A DNA stretch of 64,000 bases from contig JAJEKV010000065.1 of the NCBI GenBank assembly GCA_021234155.1, positions 60,001 through 124,000 of the forward strand. The letters are read 5' to 3'. Every line of letters starts with the position of its first letter. The first letter of the stretch is position 1. Shown here piece after piece: positions 1 to 14,099 of this stretch. The notes beneath the pieces are model-generated. The model worked only from the letters and a program-made list of their open reading frames with translations. It was not told the origin of the DNA and made no database searches. The translations under genes and the position numbers were made by a program. The DNA is from Isoetes taiwanensis (taxonomy: Eukaryota > Streptophyta > Lycopodiopsida > Isoetales > Isoetaceae).

Positions 1-1398
1 TGGAATGAGTAGATGTAACAGGGTTTATAGGTAGGAATAATAGACAACATGGGGTGAAATAGAATGCGCAGATGTAATGAAGTCCATTAAGTTTAGGGTA
101 TTGCTTTAGGGTTTTGTGGAAGATTGCAAAAATAATGCCTGGTCTATAAAATTGCATTTATAAGGTTTATAGATCCTGTTGGGGTATCATGTTGGGGTGG
201 AGGAACAATTCACCTATTTCCAGCCTAGCTTAAATTAAAAAAGATCTTATGACATAAGCCAAACGACCAAAGACTTCAGTTAGTACATTTGACTCGTATG
301 CCTGTGGTTGCGCCATGTGGCTCCTACCAACCATGGTGCTCTTATGTAGGATGTGGAACTGGTTCGTCCTAGGGGGCTCGCCAACTACTACCCCGAGTAA
401 GGGCCTCCCCAACATAAAATGCAATCTTAGAACCAAATTCCTCTAAGAAAAATAGAATTTGGCAAATCCACCATTGAAATTGTCTCCATCCGTAAAAGAT
501 GCTTAATATGTAATGAGGATGTTATGCTATCTAAAAACACATTCCAAACCCTAACCCTAAATTTGTGTGCGATGACATAGTCAATAGAATTGCATGCTCC
601 ATTCATGTTACATCGTGAACCCTTAAACCTTGAACCCTATGCCCTAACATGTTACATCCTTTCAATTCTTCTTTAATGATGTGATAAATCCTTGAACCAA
701 CTCTAAACTCTAGATCCTAAAACCATGAACCTTGTGCCTCAACGTATCACTTTTCACATGTTTGAAATGTATATGCATAACTTTTTATTGTGATCTTAAG
801 TAAAATAGTTTTTTTTATTAGAAAAACCAAATTGATACAACATAGACCAAGGTACTCAAGTTGCCACTTAGACCAACGTGAATGTTTGTCCTCAAAAGGG
901 GTGGGGGTAATGGGCCAAGAACTTTCTAGGGGCGAAACGCAAGATGTACGACGTTGAGCAAATATTCGCATTAAGGTTTTCTTTTGTCAATCTATATACA
1001 ATTCATTATTGTCACCATTCACTTCCAAACACCAAATCCAGCACGATATTGTAATACTTAAAAACAGAAGTCCTAAACCCTCATGAATAATTACAGAAAC
1101 CCATGATTAGAAGCTCACTATTACTACTTCCAACCTAATTTGCCAAACTAACTACACATTAAATTATTTTCCTCGAATAGTCACAACTAAATCGGCATAA
1201 CTGAATGCGCTACAACATTGTGTACTTTCGTAAACTATTAGGATCAAGCCATCGTGTTGCACCATTCTAGCTCCTATGATGCCGTCAATTTCACGATGGG
1301 CAATCGCATTGCTAGTTTCAAATGCAATTCCTGTTCACAATTAATGAATTAACAATCTAAAGCAATACACAAAGAGAGTCAAATAAAAAAGATATTAC
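1..1398. other. AT-rich stretch without recognisable gene
   Basis: No convincing exon, RNA gene or transposon end was seen. A short run of about two and a half plant telomere-type units (CCCTAA/CCCTAAA) lies at 546-561, which is too short to mean more than chance or an interstitial scrap. Confidence 0.4.
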
Positions 1399-4300
1399 CT
1401 TGTGCCACTATTGTAGCAAGACCTTTCCATCATAGAACCAGACTCAAAAGGCTGCTGCGACCCAAAAGGCTGCGATGATGCTGAAGGAGGTGCAAAGATT
1501 GAAGTCAGCTGCCATAAGGAGAATGTCGTTTGAAAGCTAAGGAATTTGTACATAGAAGCCCTAATGTCTAATTCCAGTAAATTGCATTCATTTCCATAAT
1601 AGTCTAGCATGGAACTTTGTCCTTTTGAAGCATCAAGTAGATCAAAACAACACATAACATGGTTTTTGCATGAGGGACTGCCAATTCTTCTTCGAGGTTC
1701 ATAGCTTGCCGAGACTTGAGGACACTCCAGATACTTATCCAACCTAAAAATGGATCCAAAAATCAGGCATTTTAGCTTTAAAAAAATTGGAAAAGTAGAA
1801 ACAACAATGGATTTAGTTCACAAATTAGTTCACAATTTAGTTCACAAAAGCTCTACTTCTATTAATTTATCATATCTTATAGTGGATTCCAAGCGAGAGC
1901 AAATGAGACATTCAAAAATAGTTGGGGTTAAGCAAACTGGAACTTGTCCTATATGAGGTCAAGGAAGATAAAATAGTAAGCATATTCATTGTATGCAAAT
2001 ACCATGAAGCTGTAAAGCTCGACATTCTAACATTCAATGATGCACTTCCGACAATTGTGGACTGCACCAAAATCCAACAAAATGAAGCTTACAATGAGAA
2101 GCCATGTGTTTGCGGCCATAATGTGGTCTATTGTCCTTTCCCCAATGCAGATTCATTTTGCTTTGCACAATGTAGAGATGTCTTTTCATTTTGCTTTGCA
2201 CAATGTAGAGATGTCTTTAGGGCTAAAAACAGTTTTAAATCCATATTATTATGAGCTTACTATAAATACCTCCATTGCAAACTTCACAGTTCAAGAACAT
2301 GTTTGAGCATGATGGATTTGACATCGACATTGTGATGTTTGTTATCCAATTATAGCAACCCTGCATCATGCTCTCAGCATATTCATTTGAATGATGATAA
2401 GTTTTATAGAAGAGAATTATTACATTGAAAGGGTGAATTAAAGAATACGGTCCAAGAAAGTGATTATTCCCAATAAACTCATGAGTATAACTCTTGGGCA
2501 GAGGGGTGAGATAGGTCCAAGAAAGTGATTATTCCCAATAAACTCATGAGTATAATTCTTGGGCAGAGGGGTGAGATACATCAGGAAATGCTTTTTCAAA
2601 TCATACCTGCCAAAATAGCAGATCCCATCAAACTTTTGCTGTTTATCGCACACCAAGATCTGGTCCTGCCAAGTTGAATACAATCTTTGTCATGAGAAAA
2701 GCTTACCATTGTAAATCTGAGAAACACATTTAAATTAGGCTGTAAATTCTCTTTGTTATCCATAAAAAGCTGTTCTACGAAAATAGCATCAATTAAAAAC
2801 TTATAGAATTCGTATGCAAAATAGAAGGCCAAGAATTTCAAGCATAGACAGCACCAGAAAAGAAAAGGTAATCATGATCGAGCAGAAGAGCTTTCATACA
2901 GAAAGCAAGCAATCATTATTCATTTGCAACTGCAACTTACAGAACAAAAGAAATCCTATAATAAAAAAGATTAAAGCCAAAATTTCAAGTGTTATTCACA
3001 CTTCGAGCATGTTGAAGGCCAAACAAAATGCGAAAAATGCAAAAACATCTGTGCAGCGAAAGAAATGCACAGAAGATTCAAGAAACGGTAAATTACGAAG
3101 CTCTAGACAATCAAGAATCCATACTAAAGAACAATATCCTCTTACATGATCAAGATTGCAACACTTAGGAACCAACATTGCATCCATTTTACTCTAGACG
3201 ATACCTACCACAAACTGAAGGAAGGAAGTTAGATTCAAACAGTGCTCATATAGCTGCCAAATGAATATGTAAATGCTCATTCAAAGCTCATGAATTTCAA
3301 GATGGGAGTAGCATACCTATAAACGAATAAGTAAACATAAAAAATGCAATCCTTCCTTGGAGAGCTTGCCGTATTTAAAGATCTTGCCGCATTTCTTATG
3401 CATTGCTTATGCATTGCTTATGCATTGCCATAGCTGTCAATTTTGTATAACACAAAACAAACACATTACAATCTCCTTATCACATGGCATGCATATACAA
3501 TTACCACCGCGATCACAAAACTAACCTCGAAACCTCGTAAAGTTCTGGGGCTTCTCCCAAATCCGTGCAAGAGCTCACCTTCTCGCATCTCCTTGTATAA
3601 AATACCTCAAATGGTGCAGGTAAGATTCTACAATCTATGCTGCTGTTTGATTTGGTATAGCTGATATTTTAGCCTCTGCTATTCCGAAACTTCCACCTGC
3701 CTTCATCATAGTATGCCATAGACATAGCCGACTTTGAAGCCATTTTGTGCTGCAAAACTGCCATCACCAAGCTGAAGAGGAGATGCGAAATCATTTTAAG
3801 GCAAATATACCATAAAATACCCTGGTAGCAAAATACCATGAAGCAGAATAAATACTCACAGGATGCAGTCAAGCTTAACAGAGAAGATCCAGTTTGTTGT
3901 AACCTTGAATGCTTGATTCTAGAACCATAACGTGTTTGCAAGATGTTTGGTGCATCTACACTTACAGCTAAAGCATGTAAAATAAAGAGCATATGAAACA
4001 TCAAATACCCTTCCGAAGTTCCACTGGCAACATATCTGCCCAAAAACTGGTAAAACTTCAAATAAAATCATGACAAAATAGCAAATGGAACTTACATGTT
4101 AGTGTTAGTGCTTGCTTTGGAGGAGGTGCAGTACCCATTGCGAAGATTGTTACATAATCGTTGACTCTCCTTCTTTTGGCACGATATTAGGTATTTCGGC
4201 AGCAAACAAAGGACTCAGCTGGTGTAACAGAACTAAGCGTTTTCCCCAAATCCATACCTGTTGATGCTCTGCAAGGGAAAAATCATGGGCCTCCATGTCC

Positions 4301-7300
4301 AATCTACGGCCTGGGCAACAAAGGAATAAGAAAAACGACCAGCATGCCTTCTTGAAGATCTGAAACGAACCCATTTGCAAATAACTGAGGGGATCAAAGG
4401 GTTCAAATCTGAGCAAATGCTGCTTGTAATAAGCATTTTGGGCACCTCTACTATGCCAAGGAAGAACGCCGAAATGCTCTAACCTCCACCATAACCTGTG
4501 CAAACATGGATAAATAAAGAACTCTCTTAGTTGTGAGCGGGCAGAACAAAAGCCTGGAGAAGAATATAAGACAATACCACAGATTGATCGAGGGGGCAGA
4601 GATATCCTCAAGCCATAGCCGCACCGCACTATCTTGTACAGGCTGCTTCAAAATCGGCATTGAATGCCTCCTCTATTTGGCGAATTCAAAATCCACATTG
4701 AATGCCCCCAACCAACGTCCCGCAAGGGGAACCCAAAGAAAACGCAAACTGAAAGGGAACGCCGCATGCGGCGTAAGATGCGGCGTTCCCTTTGGCACGG
4801 AACCCAACAACATCCCAAAATAAAAAAGAAGATAACATCATGGAGTTTGAGATTGTCCAATTAATAATGCAGTTCAAAATTCCATGGCTTGCCACACTTT
4901 GAAGTATTAGACCCTTTACAAAGAACATATGAAATGTTCAATGTACAAAAGGTGTTAGGAACAACTAAGTGCTAGAACTTGCGCACAGATATAGCCTGTC
5001 TACATCTGGAATCCAAACAAATATAGAAAATGCAAACAAATATTTGAGCAGATGTGAATTGACCAGATAAAGAGCAGCTTGTGCAAACTCTGCAAACTGT
5101 GAATCTTGCAGCCTATATTTGCCCTCATGGAAGACCCAAGGACTATCAACCTGCATTTAGGATTTCATTTAATACCCCCTAGGATAAAGCAAGTACATGG
5201 TACCCTTATGAGAAATCAATTGCATGTCTGCTCAAAAGGAGATTGAATAGAAACGCTATCCTCATCATCTTCCAATAGTTACTGCAATTCAAAAGAATTC
5301 AATGCTTACATTTGAGAGTTGATGGTAGAATATATGAGGTAATGATTCCATGTTTGATGGCAATTTCGTTTCAAATGATCTATACCTGCAGGTTGAGCAG
5401 CAAAGGAGTGGTTGCTCCACGTTGAAATAAGGAGTTTAAGATAAGAGCTGGAGCCTCTTGCATGAAAATGGAAAAGCAGACCATTAGGATTTCTAAGAGA
5501 CTCACATGAGATCATATATGCCTACCTGCATCTCCATGGCATGCAGCGATGCACAATGTAGAATGTGAATATAGATCCAATAGTATAATTCTTGCCTTTC
5601 ATCCTGCACTATTGCTTAATAAGAATGATGCATGAAAGGGAGGAACACTATATATGTGAGAATCCTTGTAAAGATATTTCACAAATTTTATGAGCAGGCG
5701 CCTTATGGCAGCGCCACTGGACCATCAGGAACTTATGCAATCTGTCAACCTGTATTTGATTGGTAAAATCATATTAAAAAGAAACTCTAGACACACATAA
5801 AACAAGGTGCTGCGCACGGAGGGTTGCCCTCCAATTTCTCGAGGGTGAAGTGGCCTAAATCAAACCGTGAAGTCATGTTTTCACAATATTTAAATTAAAG
5901 TAGACCCGTACCATGTTCTGACAATCAATTTGTAGGCCCATACATTCATGTGCAAGCCCCTCCACAAGTGCCCCTCGATTGAATTGTGTATGCAATTGAG
6001 TTATTTAATGTTGTAGAAGTGTCCATACGTGTTTTATGTCGTGCAGACACAATCACAGTTCGGATTCGGCCTATTCAAGTGCTTCAGAGAAAGCATAGCC
6101 AAAATATTAGCCATAGCCAAAATGGTCTTCACATAAACATCAGTTGGTTCCAAATCCAGATGCCCCCTTTTTTTTTTTTTTTTTGCAGCAAAGGAGCTGC
6201 TTCTTCCAGACAGAGGCCACGGCCATTTACAGCCGATTTGCATTTTTTTAGCCGATTTTACAGTTGCTTGGATTTGATAGACAGAAGCCACGGCTCTCTC
6301 TGATGTGGCATCGATTCAAGCAGCTAATCAAAGGTAAAAAGGTTTGAGCTTCTATGCTGGAATGTGTGCTTTAGAGCTTTTGGTAACTGGAAAGGATGGT
6401 ATTGTTTTAAAACAAGCAGCTTATTGGCCCTTTTGAATGGGTTGTTGTATGTATATAAGTACTACTTTCTGTGATTTCTCTCTAAGTTTTTTGTTTAAGA
6501 GTTGCAAGTTCACGAGGAAGTGTTGTGATGAAAAACTTATGATTTATGATGTAAATTTGCTATACACTATCGCTATAAGTTTTGCATCAAAGCTTCTGAT
6601 GCAATACATGTTCGATGGGAATGTTCTAGCACTAAATGTGCTTACTCTTTTTAATGAAAAGAACTTTGGCTGTAGTTTAGATACATGACAAAGTGGCCAC
6701 CTTGAACTGTACATGAATTTTTTTTTGATACATGACAAAGTGGCCACTCTAGCAGAAAGACTCCAACAAAAGAAGAAAAACTTACTGTAAAGCATTTCAT
6801 GCATTGTGTAAACATCGTAGCTCGGTCATAACCTTACCAAAAGACATGCCTTTTTGCACTTTTTTACACCTAGGTGTTTGGCCTCATTAATCCATCTTCA
6901 AAGCCACCTCCATCGATCCTAGACTGCCCAATCTGCTGTAAAACGTGCTATAAGTGTATATTGAAGAAGCAAAAGCTTTAGCGGAGCATCTCTATCCTCG
7001 ATCCCAGCCTTTTAAGAATGTTGCGATCAACATGAAATTATATGGTCGACAACTTTCATCATGGGTTGCTAAGCAGATGGTGTTTCATATTTATTATATA
7101 CATCATTTAATAATTGAAACGTTGATTATTGGACATTGACCATTCTGATTGGGCACCACATACACAATTTGAGAGTTTAGGGCAAAAAGCCTGCTGCATT
7201 ACAGGTCCCAGCTTCGCATTTGGTGTTGTTAGGGATTCACCAAGTTTTTCTTCCAGCATCTAGTAGTTTAGTAGCAAATCATATGCAATATAACAATGAT

Positions 7301-10300
7301 AAAGATAATATCAAACTTGAACAGTCAGTGATTACAAATATGATGGCTTTGGATGCTTAAAGAAATGTAGTGCAAAAGATTCAAGTCAATGCAAACAATT
7401 TTACCATTCCTTTTTTTACTATGGTGTACATTAAGAGAGATTTTGGACTCCTTATGACTAGTCATGTATCAAGAATTAATCGAATCCGTATGCAGTGTTG
7501 AATGCTCGAAAAGACACTCAGATGAGATTGACAAGTTCTGCTCACAAAAGTGGTAAGTTTTATGTTTTCCGTCCTTTAGTTGCTGACAAGACATAACTAT
7601 GAGCTCAGTCTTTAACCTAGATTTGTGGACACTGCTCTTTTCTTAAGTCAAAGGGGACTATTTCGTAGTTTTTCTTCATTGAAAGCCCATCATCCTCATT
7701 TGCACCATAAAATGGGCTCATATAGCAGACATTTTCTCAGTCTTTTACCGCATTCTAACTGAGCATTTTCATATTTTGGCCTCCAGAGTCTTGAGCATGG
7801 AAAATACACAATCGAATGGTATCACATTTTATTATGCACCAATGCCTGATTTCTAATGTGCGGCCATTGTAGCATGGGTTCTTGGATCAATCAATTCTAT
7901 GATACTGGAAAGATTATCTTATAAGTTCCATGCTATCTAAATGGTCTTATTTGAATGGTATCACATTTTATTCTGCACTGTTGCCATTAGACTTGCTGCA
8001 TGGCCAAGTTGTGAATGCACATGGAGCCTGGAGTAGGCCTAGACTTTAGCTCATGATGCACCATCATTCACAGGCAGATATACTCCTTTCACATTTCCTT
8101 TGACAGATATGACAGATATGAAATAAACATAATTTGCAGCATGAAAGCTCATATATTATGCAAATAAGTAGTTCCGATTTATGCTTTCTACCTGCTTTTC
8201 GGAAGTGTACATCTTCATCATCGTTGATACTAATCTATGATCCAAGGTCGTTGGTGCTTAAATTAAGTTTGCTAGCCATGTCTATTCCATCTATGACAGC
8301 GCTTATAACTGCCGGATCGGCTGCACAGTCAATGCAATCGACTGACATTGTTCAAAAGCAGAAATTAATATATAAAAAATGGGCATATCACAAATAGAAT
8401 TGCACTTGAGAATAATGAATCACAGTTTAAGAAGCGTTAACAGTCATAGTTTTTTAAGAAGCAGTAACAACGTACACATCCAGGAACTTACCACCAGCAA
8501 GGGAATAGATTAACGACAAGTTCCTCACATGAATAACATCCTGCATGGAAAACCTATTAGTTATTGATAACATCATTCAGGACCAAACCTTATAGTTAGG
8601 AATTAGCCATAAAGAGCATTAGACTTTCTACATAAATATCAGCTATTATTGGAAGAATTTTCATTGTTGTTACACCACAAAAGCATCACAGAGGCAACCA
8701 TATTGGCAATAATTATTCTTATCGTCTGCCTCTGCATGCTCCAATACCAGCAATTTGCAGCTACGAAAAGCCTGTTAGCAGTTAAAGTACCTAGCCAGAC
8801 AATTCTTCAGGTGACATAGTGTATGTCCTACATCGGTTTATGCACATATTTTTCCCAAAAATTTATGTGTCTTCATAAGCCACCAGCGTACACAGTTTGT
8901 ATGCAACCAGATAACCTCTTGAATGGAACGAAATACTAACCACTATTTCTTTAGTGCCTCCAAAGAACAGAATCTTCAATGCATCAGCTGCTATTTTTGC
9001 TATTATATGTTTCACTTCCCTCCAAAAAAAAAATGTCCCCGACAATCCTTTTTTAAGTTAGAATTATTGCAGGACTACTTTACTGCTGTGAAAGTCCCTT
9101 CTAGGAATGAGAAATTCATCAAATATATTTTGTTTCTTACCTCAAAGCTTGCTCCGCAAATGAGCTTATCCCAATGACCTTTAGCTAAAGAAACTTCCGG
9201 GGATTCATTTTCTACTTTCCTCTGCGCATGCAATGATTGAACTGTTGAAAGGACTTCTGAGGCCAACAAGATAAAGATTCAGAAATTGCAAGAACAATAA
9301 ATTTGCACTCATAATCATCTTGTGGGTGCAGTTACCTACGTACCTTGCTTAGAAAACTTATGAATGCAGTCTTGACTGCAAAATATTGAAGCCTTCAAAG
9401 CATCTCTGATCCCCTTCTGTGCAAATTTCTTTCTGTCCGTTTTTCCTGAATATGATACAATGCTTCCTTGGTATGCCAAAGATGAATGCAATGCCCTTTG
9501 ATTTCTTATGCATATGTGGTTTTAGTCAATAGAAATTGTGCAGACCCCAAGATCTTGGATAAATTAATGCAAGACGTAAGGTCAAATTCTCACCTTTCGG
9601 CACCAAGTGAAAGACAATTGAAAAGGGTTACAAGACAATGCTTTCAAGTGCCGTTACCAAGTAAAACAATGCCCTGGATCTTTTGGCAGCAAGTGAAATG
9701 TGTACAGACATTGGAATGTATAGGATTTTATAATTCTCTTCATTTGCAAGAGGTTCTGATGTCATCATCTTTTACGTTTTGAAGTTTGAACATGCAATGT
9801 AGGATCAACATAACTTATCAACCTGCACCTCTGCTTCCACTAGTCCAAGTTCTCTTTCAAAGAATGCCTCTATGTACTGTAGCTGTGGAGTACCAGGCAA
9901 CTCTGTAGTCCCACCTTTTAATGTGTTGTCACTACCTTCATTTGGCATAAGATGTTTATGGCATATTTCGAACGCCTTCCTGGAAGAAATTGAAGAAATG
10001 CAGGAATGCAGAGACTGTAGCTTATTCCTCGCTATACTATCTTGCAACAGTGATTCCTTAACTGGAACAGGCAATGCTGCAAACGCACTGTTACAAAAGA
10101 GCGCAATTATATCTAATGCACAACATGAATGACATACCTTGTTATTCCTCATGCAAGTCCCCACTTGAAAACACCGCAATGAAGCTTACGAAAACCCGAG
10201 ATCAAATCCTTCTTGAACAGAACCCTCTTTGCCAACAGTGATCCCCTCTCTGTACCCAAGCTTTATTGTGATATAAGGCTCTGATTTTTTCAGATAATTT

Positions 10301-10456
10301 AACTTCAAAATAAGATATTTTATGCATAGAAAAGTAGGATACATTGTAGAAGTGCGTGTGCCTAGCCTTTGATTCTTGTGTGCTCAATCCATTATCATCA
10401 TCATCATCTGCCCACTCTGACATTGTAGATGACTCCAAATCAACCACGATGTGCCT
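1399..10456 (-). CDS. unidentified multi-exon gene (partial exon set)
   Basis: I do not recognise the product. Several open segments on this strand are bounded by good AG/GT splice sites: 9344-9416 (KGIRDALKASIFCSQD...), 9141-9256 (EVLSTVQSLHAQRK...GASFE), 8492-8540 (DVIHVRNLSLIYSLAG), 8192-8320, 5386-5500 (LRNPNGLLFHFHARG), 5064-5150 (VDSPWVFHEGKYRLQ), 2607-2665 (DQILVCDKQQKFDGICYFG) and 1399-1743 (115 codons, YLECPQVSASYEPRR). Exons 9344-9416 and 9141-9256 join in phase, as do 8492-8540 and 8192-8320. A helical exon at about 9823-10076 (ending FFERELGLVEAEVQ) and an acidic one near 10382-10456 (EWADDDDDNG) may be further 5'. Exon 8192-8320 has an in-frame TAG at 8235-8237, so the gene may be broken. 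It could also be more than one gene. Several exons are probably missing from this list. Confidence 0.45.
2152..2217. repeat. 33-bp tandem duplication
   Basis: Two identical 33-bp units (TTCATTTTGCTTTGCACAAT...) lie head to tail at 2152-2184 and 2185-2217. Their identity suggests a recent duplication. Confidence 0.9.
2449..2578. repeat. 65-bp tandem duplication
   Basis: Units 2449-2513 and 2514-2578 (GGTCCAAGAAAGTGATTATT...) differ at one base only. The repeat lies just beyond the donor of the minus-strand exon at 2607-2665, so it would be intronic. Confidence 0.9.
4752..4793. repeat. perfect 16-bp inverted repeat with 10-base loop
   Basis: The arm AAAGGGAACGCCGCAT (4752-4767) is exactly reverse-complementary to 4778-4793. 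It is unusually GC-rich for the neighbourhood. It lies in a presumed intron of the unidentified minus-strand gene and could be a foldback transposon core or simply an inverted duplication. Confidence 0.8.
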
Positions 10457-12606
10457 ACCACAATCCCAAACATTGTCATCATTTGACCACATAAATAAAT
10501 AGAAGGAATTTGTGTTTTGCAAATAAGCATATTCTCTCTCAATAGAGAAATTCTCATGGACATCTGAAAATTCTTGTAAATTGTATCCCCAATTGTAATA
10601 CAAATCATAGGCACATCAGGCTTTGTATTCATTACACATTGCATGTGTCATAAGCACACTAAACACTCTCTGAATGTGAAACATGTAAGTATCTGCATGT
10701 AATCTGGACATGTAATTACAAGCCAGGATCTATGTGCAGAAAAATGAACACCTCTATGTCTCTAGTATGGAAGATCTAGTATGTTGACAATTTCTGGTGC
10801 AATGGGCATATTGTGCACTTTTATGACTAGTGAGACATCCATTCTAACTAAGCAAGAAAATTCATGTCGTTCCTCTAATTATTTTGCATAAACCCACCTT
10901 CCCGAATAAAAAGTATGAAAGAAGCACAGTAAATATCTTCTCGGATTTCTAACTAAGCAAGAATTCATGTCGTTGCTCCAGAAAAAACAAAACCCTCTTC
11001 CTTTCCACGGGTTCTCCCTATCCCATTTTTTGTGATTTAGAATGGCATGCTACCGCAAAGCGAGACTAAGTGCTCTAACCTCGGTTTCAATAAAATAAGA
11101 AGCAATGGGCCATCCATCCGGACTCAAAGGCGGCAGAGCAAGTAGCGACAATTTCATCCACAAGGCGGGAAGGCAGCAAATTTGACATGTAGGTTCGTTA
11201 CCGTGTTCCATTAATGGCACCTAACCTATGCCGATCTGGGCTGTGCTCTACCCTGGTGAATCATGGGGTTTCGACTGCAAGATTGGAGCTTAAATACGTC
11301 TTCCGATTACGGTCCCGAACATCCTTGATCCCATGGCCCGACCGTGCATTTACAGGGAACAAAGGGTTTTTAGCAGTCATCAACATATACTGAGTATATT
11401 CCAGCATATACTCAGTATATTCCACAAACCCACATAAACGAGGGTTTGCCCCCCTAGGGGCAACCCAAAAAGTGGCAAATGACAAACCTCTCCTGCATCA
11501 GAGAAAAGAAACATCTGGTTTGCTCTTGTGTAAAGGTGGGAGAGCTCAGAACATGCCTCAAATGGAATATCATAAACCTGGTTGCCTTACTGTTTAAGGC
11601 CATCAGTGCAAACACAAATTTTGTCCTTGATTAGATTGAGCTAATATCATATATAAACAAACGGCCAACTAACATAAAACTCCAAGATTCGTGCAAGAAT
11701 ACGAAATAGATCCAGAAAAACCAAATCGAATGCATGCTTCACCAAAGAAATTAGCAGGAGACCCTTTACCGTAAATGCCATGCCTGGTTTGTCTACAATC
11801 AGATAGTGTTGATGTAGGGCCGATACAGGAAAAAGCTTGTTGAAAAATGCTCTGAACTCCTCTTATTTTGCAGAAACGGTGCAAACTCCCTACTCAACAT
11901 TGTCGGACAAAAGCCAGTAAACAAAGAAGATTAAGATAAAGCAACTCTTACCTATGCAACAACATGGACTTGGGAGGCAACTCTTACCTATGCTCGGTTT
12001 GTCTGCCTGGAAATAGAATCAGGTAGAGGCTGATGCTGGGTAAAACCTAGCTCTAGAAGCTCTTATTTTGCTCAAGCCGTGCAATACCCCTGTTTATGCG
12101 AATTTAGCCAAAAACACAACCGAAAGTTAACAAAGAAACTAAGGAAGATACAGATCGAAAAGCGCCCCATCTTTATAATCCCTTTGAGGATATCCATATT
12201 GACCATGCCCAGATGCTTGCCGATTCTTGACGACCTGTGGCATCCATGCCTTATGCCCTATCGACGGGATAAGGTCGAGCCAAATAAAGGAATACCAAAA
12301 ACCCAAAATCACACTTCGAATTTTTCTTTGATATTTGGATGATCGGAATGTTTTCCGGCAAAGAAAATCCCTATAACCTTAGGAACTCAATCTTAAAAAA
12401 ATTCCAAAAACTTTTTTTACCATACCGGATAATCCCAAATTAAAAGAGTTGATATTCATCCAAATAACATATAGAAGCAAAATGTTGGGTTTGATATCTT
12501 ATAAACCATTGAACAATTAACAAGGAATTCTCAGAAATTGAAAGTGCACCAGAAATGCACCTTTAACAACTTAAGATGAAATGTTTAACATTGTGTCAAA
12601 CACATT
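10457..12606. other. no supported gene
   Basis: Only short open segments without splice context were seen. A small near-duplicate (TATACTGAGTATATTCC / TATACTCAGTATATTCC) lies at about 11386-11422. Upstream exons or the promoter of the minus-strand gene could lie here but I could not show them. Confidence 0.35.
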
Positions 12607-13640
12607 TCATTTCATTCTCTCTAAAAATGCAGCAAAGGACTTTTGCATTTCTTCCATGACAATAAGTTTGCGTGCTTCATTCTCTTGCATCATATGCAAC
12701 TTACGATCTTCATTTTCCCCGTGACGCTCTAAAGACTTGGTGAGCTCCTTTCCTGTTGCTAAAACATCTTCCATCAATGATAAAGCAATTGCTCTCGTCT
12801 TCTTTTTCCCGCTTGTAAATTCAGGTGTCTCTTTCTTCACCATAACATTCTTCTTCAACTGATCATGATCTAGTATTTCAGAATTATCATCCAAGTCTAT
12901 TGCTCCTGCATGAACATGTTTTTTAACATTGGCCCTTTGGCCAAAATAACTCGTCTAAGAGCTTGAAATGAGGGCGCTTTTTCTGCTTTGTCATTCGAGA
13001 GATGACATTCCAAGTGTTATCACTCTGGTCGCTTGAAGACATATTGGAATTTCTTCGCATGCTTTGGAATCTTTTTGAAATCGAGGGACAAGTTGCAACA
13101 ACTCTAATATCGCATACCTTGTTCCACAAGTCTACGCTTTGTTTTGATTGGTGCAAGAAAATCTTCAATCATCTCACAACGTGTGTGAAGCAAAGCCACA
13201 ACGTGATGGTAGAGACCACATTAGAGCAAGGTCATCCTCTTCGCAGATTCTTCTTTGCAAACTTTACCATCAATCGCTTCTCCTTCTTCTCCTTCTTCTT
13301 TGTGGCTTCATTGTTAGTCTTCGATGGGTGTCCTCTTTTCTTTGATGGAATAGGTTGTGGTAAAGGAATGGTTGAGGCATTTGAGATGTGGCAACTGAGC
13401 ACATTTGCATTGATGGAAAAGAACCAGTTGTGGCTGATTTTGCATAAACGGAACTGTAGTAGGAGGAGTCACTTGGCGAGGAAGCAGATAAGGCATGGGT
13501 GAGCGTGTGGCAACAAATTGGTTTGTCTGATAAGGAAAAGTTGGATGACAATTTGAAGGTGGATAGCTTTCAGAGCAATGGAGAATTTGAATGTCACTGT
13601 CTTGTGTGCAAGGAACATATTCTGGCTGGCTTGCATCCAT
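12607..13640 (-). pseudogene. decayed trihelix/MYB-SANT-like protein gene
   Basis: Three overlapping minus-strand open segments follow one another with frame changes. The first, 13640-13314, is rich in Gln and Pro. The second, 13168-12923, includes a Trp-containing helical stretch (SDNTWNVISRMTKQKK). The third, 12894-12607, is a charged coiled-coil tail (KELTKSLERHGENEDRK...). This order, a tryptophan-bearing DNA-binding-like part followed by a basic nuclear signal (GKKKTRA) and a helical tail, resembles plant trihelix or PIF/Harbinger-associated MYB/SANT proteins. The fit is by pattern only. A frame break near 12923, where the last two segments should join, points to a pseudogene or to unrecognised introns. 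Confidence 0.3.
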
Positions 13641-14099
13641 CTGAAAGCAAAAGAAACACTATCATGATACACATAATTGAAAGCAAAAAAAAAAAAGACT
13701 CTGATACACATAATCTAATGTAGACAATCGCGGAAGAAAAATAGCAGATGATAACAAATTAGTAAAAGACTATTTTATACCTGAGAGAATGGAGGTCGGA
13801 TTAGAATTGGTGCAGACGCAGTAGCTCCTACGGAAACTGTTCTGCACGAATTGATGGCGCCAAATCTCCAAGAAGCGGTATGAGCTGGAGATTTTGTCGA
13901 TGTGGTTGCCCGCCAAATGTTTGGACAGGCGGTGTTGCCCGTAAAAAATTCTCTGGGTGCCAAAACTGTGACAAGGATTTGGGCACCGTAAGTGTGATGG
14001 CTTGGGTGCCTAAACGATACACATGGCCATTTTGTATTGGTTTGTTTTTTAATAATGTTTAGTTTGGGCGGTAATGTGATTTCGGCCTTATTTCCATTT

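Noticed and set aside
546-561. Telomere-type CCCTAA repeat
   Set aside because: Only about two and a half units, within chance expectation for plant DNA.
4150-4864. Cluster of overlapping ORFs up to 159 codons on both strands
   Set aside because: They shadow one another, lack splice context and recognisable domains, and partly read through the inverted repeat at 4752-4793.
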